DNA of 64,000 nt from Thioalkalivibrio sp. XN8 (GCF_011058255.1 NZ_JAALFH010000062.1:174419-238418), one strand, 5' to 3'. Positions 1 to 8,154 are shown, counted from the first letter of the stretch. Numbers and translations: made by a program. Notes: a model not told the origin generated them from the sequence alone.

Positions 1-270
1 GAGATCGAGGCGGTGGCCATGCAGTACGGCCTGGTCAGCGAGCGCACCAGCCTGGTGGCCGTGGACGTCACGCCGGCCCGCCCTGAGGGCGCGCCCGGCC
101 GGCTGGAGCAGGCGCCGACCGCCGCGCCCGCCGGCACGGCCTGGTCCCGCTCGGCCGCCTTCGCCCGGACCGCCACGCCGGCCGCGATGCTGGCCTGGTT
201 CGGCACCGTGCTGCTGGCGCTGGCCGGCCTGTTGCTGGCCCCGCGCCGGCCTCGCTGGCTGCACCCGTGA
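1..270 (+). CDS. C-terminal end of a VIT/VWA-type sortase substrate protein (partial)
   Basis: The reading frame is open from base 1, so the gene begins outside the window; 89 residues remain. The visible start (EIEAVAMQYGLVSERTSLVAVD) matches the end of the VIT/von Willebrand A proteins that pair with class GN sortases. A Pro/Ala-rich linker follows, then a sorting-type tail: ARTATPAAML, one hydrophobic helix of about 18 residues (LAWFGTVLLALAGLLLA) and a basic end (PRRPRWLHP). The tail would anchor the exported protein in the inner membrane until the sortase cleaves it. The stop codon overlaps the GTG start of the sortase gene (GTGA), so the two are co-translated. The function of the VWA protein itself is not known to me. 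Confidence 0.8.
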   Translation, partial: EIEAVAMQYGLVSERTSLVAVDVTPARPEGAPGRLEQAPTAAPAGTAWSRSAAFARTATPAAMLAWFGTVLLALAGLLLAPRRPRWLHP

Positions 271-854
271 CCGGCGCCCGCACGCGCCGGCTGGCGGCAG
301 TCGCGGCGCTGCTGCTCGCGGTCGCGTGTTTCGGCCAGGCGGGCTGGATCCACGCCAAGGCCTGGCTGGCGCAGGCCCTCATCGCGCGGGCTTTCGAGGT
401 GGGGACCGGTCCTGGGGACAGTCCCCAGGAGCGGGCCTGGCCGTGGGCCGACACGCACCCGGTGGCGAAACTCCGCCTGCCCGGCGCCGAGCGCCCGCTG
501 TTCGTGCTGGCCGGCAACAGCGGCCGCAACCTCGCCTTCGGGCCGACCCTCGACCCGGCCGGCGCGCTGCCGGGAGACCCCGGCAACAGCATCATCGCAG
601 CTCATCGCGACACCCACTTCCGCAGCCTCGCCACGCTGGCCGCCGGCGACCGCATCGAGGTGGAGCGCCGCGACGGCCGCCGGCTGGCCTTCGTGGTCAC
701 CGCGGTCGAGGTCGTGGACAGCCGCCGCGCGCGCCTGGCCCTGGACACCGGCGCGCCCCGGCTGACCCTCGTGACGTGCTATCCCTTCGACGCCGCCGAT
801 CCCGGCGGCCCCCTGCGCTTCGTAGCCACGGCGGTGCCCGCGGGCCGGCTCTGA
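267..854 (+). CDS. Class GN sortase (marine proteobacterial sortase)
   Basis: Membrane-anchored cysteine transpeptidase of 195 residues that should cleave the C-terminal sorting signal of the protein encoded just upstream. An N-terminal hydrophobic helix lies at about residues 8-25. The catalytic residues are visible: His in AAHRDTHF, Cys in TLVTCYPF and Arg in GGPLRFVA. The subgroup hallmark PWADTHPVA is present. The start is GTG, overlapping the upstream stop. Oddly, one copy of the window's GGGGACAGTCCCC repeat lies in frame just before the PWADT motif and encodes GTGPGDSPQER. It sits in the linker between membrane helix and catalytic domain, where length change should be tolerated. Confidence 0.9.
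   Translation: MTGARTRRLAAVAALLLAVACFGQAGWIHAKAWLAQALIARAFEVGTGPGDSPQERAWPWADTHPVAKLRLPGAERPLFVLAGNSGRNLAFGPTLDPAGALPGDPGNSIIAAHRDTHFRSLATLAAGDRIEVERRDGRRLAFVVTAVEVVDSRRARLALDTGAPRLTLVTCYPFDAADPGGPLRFVATAVPAGRL
411..429. repeat. REP-like palindrome, in frame inside sortase gene
   Basis: CCTGGGGACAGTCCCCAGG, a perfect inverted repeat around a central A. It is preceded by GGGACCGGT, the usual half-flank of this family. It is read through in the sortase frame as GPGDSPQ. Confidence 0.85.
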
Positions 855-893
855 GCGGTCCCGCGGCGCCGCCGGGGAGGTTATGATGCGCGG

Positions 894-2780
894 ATGAAGA
901 CACTCAAGCCGCTCATCATCGTCGCCATCGCCCTGGTGCTGGCGTATGTCCTCGCCACCTTCTGGGTCGGGCACCGGGTGCAGGCCGAGATGGACCAGCT
1001 CGCCGCCGCGCTGACCGCGCGCGACGACGTCCGCGTGAACCGCTTCGACTACGAGCGCGGTTTCGGGCGCGGCGTCCTGCACTACGACGTGACCTGGCAA
1101 CCGGTGGATGCCGACCCGTCGCTGCAGGCGCTGGTCGACATGGGCCTCATTCCCGAGGACGGCTTTCCGTTGCAGGGCGACCTGCAGCTGCGCCAGGGCC
1201 CGTGGGTCGGGGGCAACGCCGGCCTTGCGCTGGCCCGCACCGAGGGCCGTGTCGCCCTGCCGGAGACGATGCGCGCGGCCCTGCCGCAATACCCGGGCCA
1301 GGAGCCGCTGCTCCGGGTCGACGGGATCATGACCTTCGGCGGCCTGGTCGAGACCCACACCCGGGTGGTGGATTACCAGGGCCGCGTGACCCCGCCCGAC
1401 ACCGCCGGCTCGGCCCGGCTCGAACTGGAGGGGCTGCGGGCGATGACGCGCAGCACGCCGCGGCTCGACGAGGCGGTCGTGGAACTCCGGCTGGACCGCG
1501 CGCTGCTCGGCTTCGACGAGGGCGCGGACTCGGGGGAGATCGAGCTTGCCGGCTTTTACCTGGACGCCGACATGCAGGAAGCCCGGCCGCAGCTGTGGAC
1601 CGGGACCAGCGGCGCCGGCTTCGGCCGGATCAGCCTGAGCTCGCCGGACGACACGTTCTCGCTCACCGAGGGGCGGGTCGCCTCGGACACGCGGCTGGAG
1701 GGCGACCGGGTCCACGCCAGGACGGCCATGACGGTCGGCCAGTCGACGATCAACCAGTACTCGATCCAGGGCGGCGAGATGACCATCTCGGTCCGCGATC
1801 TCGACGCGGATGCCCTGGCCGAGCTCGGGCGCCTCTCCAACGAGTTTGCGGAGACCGGCGGCCTGCCCGACTCGGACGAGGGCGTGGCAGAGTTCATGGC
1901 GCAGCTCGAACGCATCGTCGCCGGCAACCCGGCGGTGGCCGTCGAGCGGCTCAGCGTCGCCTTCGAGGCCCCCGACGACCTGGTCGGCAACTATCACGTG
2001 ACCGTCGAGGGCGTTAACGAGCTGTCGCTCGAGTCGCTCGACGTGCTCGCCCGCGGCCTGCGCTCCACCGCCGAACTCCGGCTCAAGCAGTCGGCACTGC
2101 GCCATATCGCGCGGCGCATCGCGGCCGACCAACTCGTCCAGCCGAGCGAGGCCGAGCTCGACGAGGCGGCGGCGGGCATGTACCAGACGGCGGTCGCCGG
2201 CATGGAGGGGCTGCCCTTCGTCACGATCACGCCGGAGGAAATCGTGGCGGCCGTCGAGCTGCGCGACGGCGTGCTCTACGCCGGCGACACTGAGGTGATG
2301 AACATCGAACAAATGCTCGTGACCATGCTGTCCGGCATGGCCACGGCCGGCGTCGGCATGGGCACGGGGAGCCTGGACCCGGCGGCCGAGCCGCTCTACG
2401 GCCGGCTCGAGCTGGAATTCGATTTCGTGCCCGACCCGTACGAGATCGAGCTGCTGGCCGGGGGCGCGGACGACGTCGAGGTCATCCTCGGCGAGGGCTG
2501 CGTGGGGTTCGTCAACGGGATCAACCCGGACGTCGTGCTGAACTACGCCGCCGGGCCGAACCCGTTGTACATCTACGGCACCTCGGAGTTCGACACCAGC
2601 CTGGTGGTGCTCGACCCGGCGGGGCAATGGCACTGCAACGACGACGCCCTCGGGCGCGGGCTGGATCCCGGGCTCGAGTTCATCGCGCCTGCCAGCGGGG
2701 ACTACGCCATCTGGGTCGGCACGCTGGACGGCAACATGGTCGAGGCCGTGCTGAGCATTTCCGAGCTCGGCATGTTCTGA
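894..2780 (+). CDS. DUF945 (YdgA-like) protein with C-terminal PPC-like domain
   Basis: 628-residue envelope protein. It starts with a signal-anchor helix (about residues 5-23, LIIVAIALVLAYVLATFWVG), then a segment typical of DUF945 (RVNRFDYERGFGRGVLHYDV). This family is widespread in gammaproteobacteria and has no settled function. The last 110 residues or so look different: GGADDVEVILGEGCVGFVN, then NPLYIYGTSEFDTSLVV and SGDYAIWVGTLDGN resemble the bacterial pre-peptidase C-terminal (PPC) beta fold, usually a tail on secreted enzymes. The ATG at 894 follows GGGGAGG at 876-882. The gene stands alone, about 170 nt before the tRNA. The DUF945 call is fairly firm; the PPC call is from pattern only. 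Confidence 0.75.
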   Translation: MKTLKPLIIVAIALVLAYVLATFWVGHRVQAEMDQLAAALTARDDVRVNRFDYERGFGRGVLHYDVTWQPVDADPSLQALVDMGLIPEDGFPLQGDLQLRQGPWVGGNAGLALARTEGRVALPETMRAALPQYPGQEPLLRVDGIMTFGGLVETHTRVVDYQGRVTPPDTAGSARLELEGLRAMTRSTPRLDEAVVELRLDRALLGFDEGADSGEIELAGFYLDADMQEARPQLWTGTSGAGFGRISLSSPDDTFSLTEGRVASDTRLEGDRVHARTAMTVGQSTINQYSIQGGEMTISVRDLDADALAELGRLSNEFAETGGLPDSDEGVAEFMAQLERIVAGNPAVAVERLSVAFEAPDDLVGNYHVTVEGVNELSLESLDVLARGLRSTAELRLKQSALRHIARRIAADQLVQPSEAELDEAAAGMYQTAVAGMEGLPFVTITPEEIVAAVELRDGVLYAGDTEVMNIEQMLVTMLSGMATAGVGMGTGSLDPAAEPLYGRLELEFDFVPDPYEIELLAGGADDVEVILGEGCVGFVNGINPDVVLNYAAGPNPLYIYGTSEFDTSLVVLDPAGQWHCNDDALGRGLDPGLEFIAPASGDYAIWVGTLDGNMVEAVLSISELGMF

Positions 2781-2908
2781 GCCCGGCCGGCGCGGCGGGG
2801 TGGATCGAGCATAACCTGCGTCAAGTCCGGCCCGCCCGATCATGACGCCGGTCAGTCGGCGTGGCGGGATGGCTGACCTGGGTCAAGGCCCGCCGGGCCG
2901 GGGCTCGA

Positions 2909-2937
2909 TTGACGGGGTTCGCGGCGGCCACTAGAAT
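2909..2937 (+). promoter_or_regulatory. Sigma-70 promoter of tRNA-Val
   Basis: TTGACG (2909-2914), a 17-bp spacer and TAGAAT (2932-2937). Transcription would start near 2944, about 8 nt before the tRNA 5' end. Confidence 0.8.
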
Positions 2938-2951
2938 TTCGCGCCTTGCCC

Positions 2952-3026
2952 GGGCGATTAGCTCAGCGGGAGAGCGCTCCCTTCACACGGGAGAGGTCAC
3001 TGGTTCAATCCCAGTATCGCCCACCA
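2952..3026 (+). tRNA. tRNA-Val (anticodon CAC)
   Basis: 75-nt tRNA reading the GUG valine codon. The acceptor stem GGGCGAT pairs with ATCGCCC (3016-3022). Discriminator A and an encoded CCA follow (3023-3026). The D arm GCTCAGCGGGAGAGC is present. The anticodon stem is CTCCC/GGGAG with loop TTCACAC, placing CAC at the anticodon. The T arm contains GGTTCAATCC. It is a single-gene unit with its own promoter and terminator. Confidence 0.95.
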
Positions 3027-3034
3027 TACAGACG

Positions 3035-3064
3035 AAAACGGCAGCCTCGCGGCTGCCGTTTTTT
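3035..3064 (+). terminator. Rho-independent terminator after tRNA-Val
   Basis: Inverted repeat AACGGCAGCC-TCGC-GGCTGCCGTT ending in a run of six T (3059-3064), eight bases after the tRNA CCA end. Confidence 0.92.
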
Positions 3065-3067
3065 GTT

Positions 3068-3105
3068 GGGGACTGTCCCTAGGACCGGTCCTGGGGACAG
3101 TCCCC
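3068..3105. repeat. REP-like double palindrome
   Basis: Two inverted cores, GGGGACTGTCCCT (3068-3080) and GGGGACAGTCCCC (3093-3105), joined by AGGACCGGTCCT. The 38-nt unit is almost fully self-complementary. It lies between the tRNA terminator and the end of the convergent DUF4332 gene. Confidence 0.85.
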
Positions 3106-3112
3106 AGAGCGC

Positions 3113-3517
3113 TCAGTAATGCACTGCGCGCGGCAGTTCCTTGGCCTGGGCGACCCACTTGACCACGGTGCTCTCGCTCGGCAGCGCCCGCACCAGCTTC
3201 TTGGCCTCGTTCACCTCGACCATCTTCTTGTAGAGGTTGTCGGCGCGGCGCTGGGCCAGCTCCTTCACGGTGTCGACGCCAGCATGCTCCAGCAGGTCGG
3301 CATATTCTTCCCCGACGCCCTTGATGCGGGCGAGATCCGCACGGTTCACCCAGCCGAGGATCTGCTTGGCACTCAGGCCGCACTTCTCGGCCAGGTCCTT
3401 GCGGCCCTTCGGCGTGGCGCCCGCTTCGAGCAGCTTCGCCTGGTTCTTGATGCCAGCCCCTTCGAGCTTGGCGGCGCAGACCGGCCCGATACCTTCGATT
3501 TCCCTGAGTTTGGCCAT
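3113..3517 (-). CDS. DUF4332 helix-hairpin-helix protein
   Basis: 134-residue cytoplasmic protein, start chosen at the ATG of MAKLREIEGIG; an upstream in-frame extension reads as low-complexity leader. Two helix-hairpin-helix-like stretches are visible, REIEGIGPVCAAKLEGAGI near the N-terminus and LARIKGVGEEYADLLEHAGV in the middle. This is the DUF4332 pattern, related to HhH elements that contact nucleic acid backbones. No catalytic motif is seen. The 3' end lies a few bases from a REP-like double palindrome and faces the tRNA gene. Function unknown; nucleic acid contact is inferred only from the HhH resemblance. Confidence 0.75.
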   Translation of the reverse strand: MAKLREIEGIGPVCAAKLEGAGIKNQAKLLEAGATPKGRKDLAEKCGLSAKQILGWVNRADLARIKGVGEEYADLLEHAGVDTVKELAQRRADNLYKKMVEVNEAKKLVRALPSESTVVKWVAQAKELPRAVHY

Positions 3518-3623
3518 CAGTACAGCTCCGTCGATTCGTGTTGGTGTGCAAGAGGATTGACCGATCGCAATACTAGCCAAAAACGGCGGCAAGCGCTCGT
3601 TTTGCTAGACTTCTGCAGTATTC

Positions 3624-4691
3624 ATGCAGGAAACAGCCGACATCGTGGACGTCGCCTGGCAGGCCGTCCGGCCCTGGGCCGAGGGTTTGGGCATCCTGGG
3701 GATCGGCGCCGCCGCCGGCCTGCTCGCCGCCTTCGCCGTCCGCCTGGCGCTCAACCTGGTGCTGGCGCGACGCGACCCCGCGCTCGCCGACTCGCTGCGC
3801 CGCCGCTGCATGGGCGTGCTGGCGTCGTTCCTGCCGCTGCTCGGCATCTACCTCGCCCTGCCGGCGACCGACCGCCTGGTCGAGATTCCCTGGCTGCATG
3901 CCGTGCTGGTCAGCCTGCTGGTCTTCCATGCCGGCTTCCTGCTGGTCCGGCTGGTCCGCGTGCTGGAGGATGCGCTGGGGCGGCGGCTGCAGATGGACGT
4001 GGCCGACAACCTCCAGGCGCGGAAATTCCATACCCAGTTCCGCATCCTGCGCCAGGTGCTGACGCTGATCATCTGGCTGCTCACCGGCGCGGCGATCCTG
4101 CTGCAGTTCGACGGTTTCCGGCAGTTCGGCCAGGGGCTGCTGGCCTCGGCCGGTATCGCCAGCCTGGTGATCGGCTTCGCGGCCCAGCGCACGCTGGGCA
4201 ACCTCATCGCGGGCTTCCAGATCGCGCTGACCCAGCCGATCCGCCTCGACGACGTGGTGGTAGTCGAGAACGAGTGGGGGCGCATCGAGGAAATCACGCT
4301 CACTTACGTGGTGGTGAAGATCTGGGACGAGCGGCGGCTGGTGCTGCCGATCAGCTATTTCCTGGAGAACCCGTTTACCAACTGGACCCGGAGCAGCGCC
4401 GAGATCCTGGGCACGGTGTTCCTGCACGTGGACTACACCGTGCCGGTGGATGCGCTGCGGGCGGAGCTGGAGCGGCTGGTGCGAGGGCACGAGGACTGGG
4501 ACGAGCGCGTGGCCGAGATCATCGCCTTCGAGGCCCGGCCGACGACCTACGAGCTGCGGGCGCTGGTCAGCGCGCGCGACTCGGGCGCCGCCTGGCGGTT
4601 GCGCTGCCATGTGCGGGAGGGGCTGGTGAGCTTCCTCCAGCGCGAGTACCCCGAGGCCCTGCCCCGGTTCCGTGTTGGGGACTGTCCCTAG
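3624..4691 (+). CDS. MscS-family mechanosensitive channel
   Basis: 355-residue inner-membrane protein. Hydrophobic segments lie at about residues 20-45, 65-85, 88-110, 145-165 and 170-190. The last contains the pore-lining stretch ASAGIASLVIGFAAQRTLGN, followed by the conserved beta-domain start LIAGFQIALTQPIRLDDVVVV. FLENPFTNWTRSS is also typical. The product should open under membrane tension and release solutes, fitting a salt-exposed organism. The last residues, RVGDCP, and the stop codon are encoded by the first arm of the triple REP palindrome, so the native C-terminus has been replaced or extended by repeat DNA. A divergent DUF4332 gene lies upstream. Confidence 0.88.
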   Translation: MQETADIVDVAWQAVRPWAEGLGILGIGAAAGLLAAFAVRLALNLVLARRDPALADSLRRRCMGVLASFLPLLGIYLALPATDRLVEIPWLHAVLVSLLVFHAGFLLVRLVRVLEDALGRRLQMDVADNLQARKFHTQFRILRQVLTLIIWLLTGAAILLQFDGFRQFGQGLLASAGIASLVIGFAAQRTLGNLIAGFQIALTQPIRLDDVVVVENEWGRIEEITLTYVVVKIWDERRLVLPISYFLENPFTNWTRSSAEILGTVFLHVDYTVPVDALRAELERLVRGHEDWDERVAEIIAFEARPTTYELRALVSARDSGAAWRLRCHVREGLVSFLQREYPEALPRFRVGDCP

Positions 4692-4739
4692 GCTAGGTCC
4701 TGGGGACTGTCCCCAGGACCTAGCCTAGGGACAGTCCCC
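4677..4739. repeat. Triple REP-like palindrome, 63 nt
   Basis: Three cores at 4677-4689, 4702-4714 and 4727-4739 joined by TAGGCTAGGTCCT and its complement. The whole is a perfect inverted repeat with 30-nt arms around a CTG centre. It supplies the mscS-like stop codon and precedes the V-ATPase operon. Confidence 0.9.
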
Positions 4740-4828
4740 GCTGCGGTAGTCCCTTATACAGTCCTGCTGCAGTGCGTTCATACTAGTCAGTGGCGTCTAC
4801 CTACCCACATGGAAAGGGGGCCACGGGC

Positions 4829-5176
4829 ATGGCTGAAGGCAACCGCCCGACCAGTTCCGACGCCGCCGCCGCGATCGACGAGGTCCTGCTCGCGGAGTCG
4901 GCAACGCGACAGGCCACGGAGGCCTGCCGCCAGGAGGCCGAGAGCACCCTCGAGGCCGCCCGGGAGGATGCGCGCCGCATCGCCCGGACCGCCAATGCCC
5001 GCATCACGAAGCTGCACAACCACTGCGACGCGCTGGTCCGTGAACGCATCGAAGCGATTCGCGCCGGCGCCCGCGACGAGGCCGTCCGCACCGAACTCAA
5101 CACCGCCGACCGGGAGATGTTGCGGGAGGCGGTGGACCGCCTGGCAAACCGCCTGACCCGGCCCGGCGATGGCTGA
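4829..5176 (+). CDS. V/A-type ATPase peripheral stalk subunit H/G-like
   Basis: 115-residue hydrophilic, Ala/Arg/Glu-rich protein that is predicted to be one long coiled coil (LLAESATRQATEACRQEAES onward). It is the first gene of the V/A-ATPase operon, the place of ahaH/ntpF-type peripheral stalk genes. Start chosen at ATG 4829 because GGAAAGGGGG lies about 10 nt upstream; an in-frame ATG at 4790 lacks a good ribosome site. The stop overlaps the next start. Sequence conservation in this subunit is weak, so the assignment rests on position, length and composition. Confidence 0.7.
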   Translation: MAEGNRPTSSDAAAAIDEVLLAESATRQATEACRQEAESTLEAAREDARRIARTANARITKLHNHCDALVRERIEAIRAGARDEAVRTELNTADREMLREAVDRLANRLTRPGDG

Positions 5177-5951
5177 CGGCGCGCGCCTCGCCTACCTGCA
5201 GGCCCGGCTGCAGGCCCGCCACGGCGATCGCCCCTCGCCGGAGGAATGGCGGCTGGCCGAAGCCAGCGCCGACCTGTCCCACTACCTGGAGGCGCTCCGT
5301 CGCACGCCCCTGAAACGCTGGCTGGGCGACATCAACCACGAGCTGCCGCCGGAGGCGCTGGAGCGGCAGTTCCGCGCAGCCTGGCGGCATGCGGTGGACG
5401 AGGTCGCCGCCTGGGCGCCGGACGACTGGCGCGCGGCCATCGAGTGGCTGCGGTGGCTGCCCGAGCTCCCGGTCATGGACCACCTGCTGCGCGGCGGCGC
5501 GATCCCGCCGTGGCTGCGCGCCGACCCGGTGCTGAAGGACATCGCTTACGAGGAGCCGCAGCGCCGCCTCGAGGCCATCGAGGAGCACCCCCTGGGACCG
5601 GTCCTGGGGACAGTCCCCAGGACCGGCCCCCAGGTCGCAGAGCGCTGGCTCGACGAATGGCGCCGCCGCCTGCCGCGCAGCGCCTGCGGCGAGGACGGGG
5701 AACTCGAGTCGATGGTGCGGCGCATCCAGGCCCACCTCGAGGCCATGCGCGCCAGCCCGGAGCCGGACGGCCGCGCCCTGCGCAACACGCTGGCGGCCCA
5801 CCACGTCCGCAACTTCCGCCGCCACGCGGGCACCATGATCGCAGCCCTGTCGCACCTGGTGCTGGACGGGCTGGAGCTCGAGCGGGTCCGGGCCGGCGTG
5901 ATGGCCCGGCGCCTGCTGCCGGAGCGCCCGGAGGGCCGCACATGGGCATGA
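5169..5951 (+). CDS. Unassigned V/A-ATPase operon protein (candidate C/d-subunit substitute)
   Basis: 260 residues, soluble, Trp- and Arg-rich (WLRWLPELPVMDHLLRGG, WAPDDWRAAIEW), apparently all-helical. It lies between the stalk gene and subunit I and overlaps both (8 nt upstream; ATGGGCATGA downstream). I do not recognise a subunit C/AC39 signature, yet no other operon gene can supply the central-stalk socket that C normally provides. A replacement role is therefore a reasonable guess. In the middle, an in-frame REP palindrome encodes PVLGTVPRTGPQ between IEEHPLG and VAERWLDEW, probably a tolerated loop. It could instead be an assembly factor. Confidence 0.55.
   Translation: MADGARLAYLQARLQARHGDRPSPEEWRLAEASADLSHYLEALRRTPLKRWLGDINHELPPEALERQFRAAWRHAVDEVAAWAPDDWRAAIEWLRWLPELPVMDHLLRGGAIPPWLRADPVLKDIAYEEPQRRLEAIEEHPLGPVLGTVPRTGPQVAERWLDEWRRRLPRSACGEDGELESMVRRIQAHLEAMRASPEPDGRALRNTLAAHHVRNFRRHAGTMIAALSHLVLDGLELERVRAGVMARRLLPERPEGRTWA
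5594..5630. repeat. REP-like palindrome in frame inside the 260-aa operon gene
   Basis: Core GGGGACAGTCCCC at 5606-5618, flanked by GGGACCGGTCCT on one side and AGGACCGGCCCC on the other. It is nearly fully palindromic over 37 nt and open in the coding frame. Confidence 0.87.
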
Positions 5952-7789
5952 GGCCGCAGGCTGCCCGCTGGTTCGAGCTGCTGACGCCGCGGGACGAGCT
6001 GACCCGGGCGCTGGAGTGCCTGGCCGAGACCCGCGCCGTCGAGCTGCAGACCCACAGCCAGCCCGAGCAGGCGCTGGAACTGCCCGGGCTGCCCCAGGCG
6101 CTGGAGGAATACGGCGAGCTGGAACGGCGCTACGGCCACTGGTGGCCCGAGGGCGTCGTGCCGCCGGTCGAAGACGCGCTGGAGCCGGTCAGCGCCATGC
6201 AGGAGGCCCTCGAGCGGCTGCGGGCCTGGGCGCACGACGCCGAGCCGCTGATCGCCGACGGCGAGCGCCTCGAGATCGAGGCCCGGGAGCTGGGTGAGCT
6301 CCTCGAGGCGCTGGCGGCGCCCGACGCCGCGCTGCCCGACCTGCACCGGCTGGCCGAGGCCGGCCCGGTGCTGGCGGCGCGCTTCTATCGCCTGCCGCCG
6401 CGGGCTGCGCTGCGCTCGCTGCCCCCGTCCGTGCTGACCGAGTCCTTCACCGGCGCCGACGACACGCCCTACCTGCTGGCCGTCGGCCCGCTGGCCCAGC
6501 TCGAGGCGCTGGAGCGCCAGATGCAGGCGCTCAAGGCGCGCCGTGTGCAGCTGCCGGAATGGCTGCCGGCCGACCCGGCCGCCGCGCGCGAGGCGGTGGC
6601 AGAGCGGCGCCGGGAAGTCACCAGCCGGCGCGACGAGGTCAAGGCACGGCTCGAGGCGCTGGACGACCGGCACGAGCTGAAGCGCGCCATCGGCACCATG
6701 GCGCTGATGGAATGGTTCGCCGGCCACGCCCCGTCGCTGCCGGTCACCGACCATTTCGCCTGGGTCACCGGCTGGACCAGCGACCTCGACGGCCACGAAA
6801 TCAACCAGGCGCTCGACCGGGGCAAGGTGCAGCACCTGCTGCGCTACAAGGACCCGCCCGAGGGCGTGGTCTGCCCGGTGGTGCTGCACAACCCGCGCTG
6901 GGTCCGCCCCTTCGAGCTGTTCCCCGGCCTGCTCGGCACGCCGGGCGCGACCGAGGCCGACCCCAGCCGCATCCTCGCGATCCTGGCGCCGGTAATGTTC
7001 GGCTTCATGTTCGGCGACGTCGGCCAGGGCGCGGTGCTGCTGGCGCTCGGGCTGTGGCTGCGCAAGCGCGTGCCGGTGTTCGCCCTGCTGGTGCCCTACG
7101 GCGCGATGTCGATGCTGTTCGGCTTCCTGTTCGGCAGCATCTTCGCCAACGAGCACCTGATCCCCGCGCTGTGGATGCATCCCATCGAGCATCCGCAGGA
7201 CATCATGGTCATCGCGCTGGGCTTCGGCGTGCTGGTCCTCACCCTGGGCCTGCTGCTCGACGCGCTCGGCGCCTTCTGGCGCCGCCTGTTCGGTTACTGG
7301 CTGGCGACCCGCGCCGGGATCCTGGTCGCTTACATGGGCATCGTCGGCGCCTTCCTCAATCCCGACCTGCTGCTGTTCACCTGGATCGGCTTCACCTGGT
7401 TCGTGCTCGGCACCGCGCTGACCTCGCACCACAACAAGCTGCTGGAGATCCCCAAGGCGCTCGGCGAGCTGGTCGAGGGCATGCTGCAGCTGCTGGTGAA
7501 CACCATTTCCTTCGTGCGCGTGGGCGCCTTCGCGCTGGCGCACTCCGGCCTGTCCGCCGCCATCATGGGCATGGCGGAGGCCACCGGCGGCGGCGTCGGC
7601 TGGCTGCTGGTGATGATCCTCGGCAACGCCCTGGTGATCGCGCTCGAGGGCCTGATCGTCGGCATCCAGACCACCCGCCTCTTGCTGTTCGAATTCTTCA
7701 TCCGTTTCCTTACCGCCGAGGGCCGCCAGCTCAAGCCGCTGACCGGCCCAGGCTCCGCCATCCGACCGACCGGAAGGAGTTCCTCATGA
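5942..7789 (+). CDS. atpI: V/A-type ATPase subunit I (a)
   Basis: 615-residue subunit that forms the ion half-channels beside the rotor ring. The N-terminal half (about 1-340) is soluble with coiled-coil stretches and binds the peripheral stalks. The C-terminal half carries about seven membrane helices, beginning near ILAILAPVMFGFMFGDVGQG, a strongly conserved family motif. Later ones include MLQLLVNTISFVRVGAFALA, which carries the essential half-channel Arg, and ALEGLIVGIQTTRLLLFEFF near the end. Start ATG 5942 overlaps the upstream stop; the gene ends in an ATGA overlap with subunit K. Length is near the usual 600-660. Confidence 0.93.
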   Translation: MGMRPQAARWFELLTPRDELTRALECLAETRAVELQTHSQPEQALELPGLPQALEEYGELERRYGHWWPEGVVPPVEDALEPVSAMQEALERLRAWAHDAEPLIADGERLEIEARELGELLEALAAPDAALPDLHRLAEAGPVLAARFYRLPPRAALRSLPPSVLTESFTGADDTPYLLAVGPLAQLEALERQMQALKARRVQLPEWLPADPAAAREAVAERRREVTSRRDEVKARLEALDDRHELKRAIGTMALMEWFAGHAPSLPVTDHFAWVTGWTSDLDGHEINQALDRGKVQHLLRYKDPPEGVVCPVVLHNPRWVRPFELFPGLLGTPGATEADPSRILAILAPVMFGFMFGDVGQGAVLLALGLWLRKRVPVFALLVPYGAMSMLFGFLFGSIFANEHLIPALWMHPIEHPQDIMVIALGFGVLVLTLGLLLDALGAFWRRLFGYWLATRAGILVAYMGIVGAFLNPDLLLFTWIGFTWFVLGTALTSHHNKLLEIPKALGELVEGMLQLLVNTISFVRVGAFALAHSGLSAAIMGMAEATGGGVGWLLVMILGNALVIALEGLIVGIQTTRLLLFEFFIRFLTAEGRQLKPLTGPGSAIRPTGRSSS

Positions 7790-8154
7790 AACTCGGGATG
7801 TACCTCGTCATGGCCATGACGGCCATCGTTGTGGGGCTGGTGGCCACCGCCACCTACCTCTTCGTCACCTCCGGCATGGCCGGGGCGCAGGAAGCCGAGG
7901 GCGCAGCCCTGGTCATCGATCCCGCGATCATGACCTGGGGCTTCATCTCCGCCGCCGCCTCGGCCGGCCTGTCGGCCGCCGCCGCGGGCTACGCCGTCGC
8001 CCAGGTCGGCAGCGCCGCGGTCGGCGCGCTGGCCGAGAAACCCGAGCTGATGGGCCGCGTGCTGGTCATGGTCGGCCTCGCCGAGGGCGTGGCCATCTAC
8101 GGCCTGATCGTCGCCATCCTGATCCTGGGCAAGATCCCCGGGCTGGCAGGCTGA
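7786..8154 (+). CDS. atpK: V/A-type ATPase subunit K (rotor ring c)
   Basis: 122-residue proteolipid. The last 75 residues form the usual helical hairpin: SAGLSAAAAGYAVAQVGSAA, the polar turn LAEKPELMGR, then VGLAEGVAIYGLIVAILILG with the ion-binding Glu. The residue after this Glu is Gly rather than the Ser/Thr often seen in sodium-binding rings; this mildly favours protons but is not decisive. The N-terminus adds a third hydrophobic helix (about 5-30) and a short AQEAEGA linker, making it longer than simple hairpin c subunits; it may be a cleaved signal or a retained helix. GGAAGGAG precedes the ATG. Confidence 0.92.
   Translation: MKLGMYLVMAMTAIVVGLVATATYLFVTSGMAGAQEAEGAALVIDPAIMTWGFISAAASAGLSAAAAGYAVAQVGSAAVGALAEKPELMGRVLVMVGLAEGVAIYGLIVAILILGKIPGLAG

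Noticed and set aside
4741..4753. GCGGTAG near the V-ATPase operon as an ops/JUMPstart element
   Set aside because: It matches only seven of the eight ops bases, is next to an ATPase operon, and no such element was found ahead of the capsule genes.
5546..7543. 665-codon antisense frame opposite atpI
   Set aside because: Same GC effect; it is opposite a well-supported membrane subunit and has shadow-type composition.
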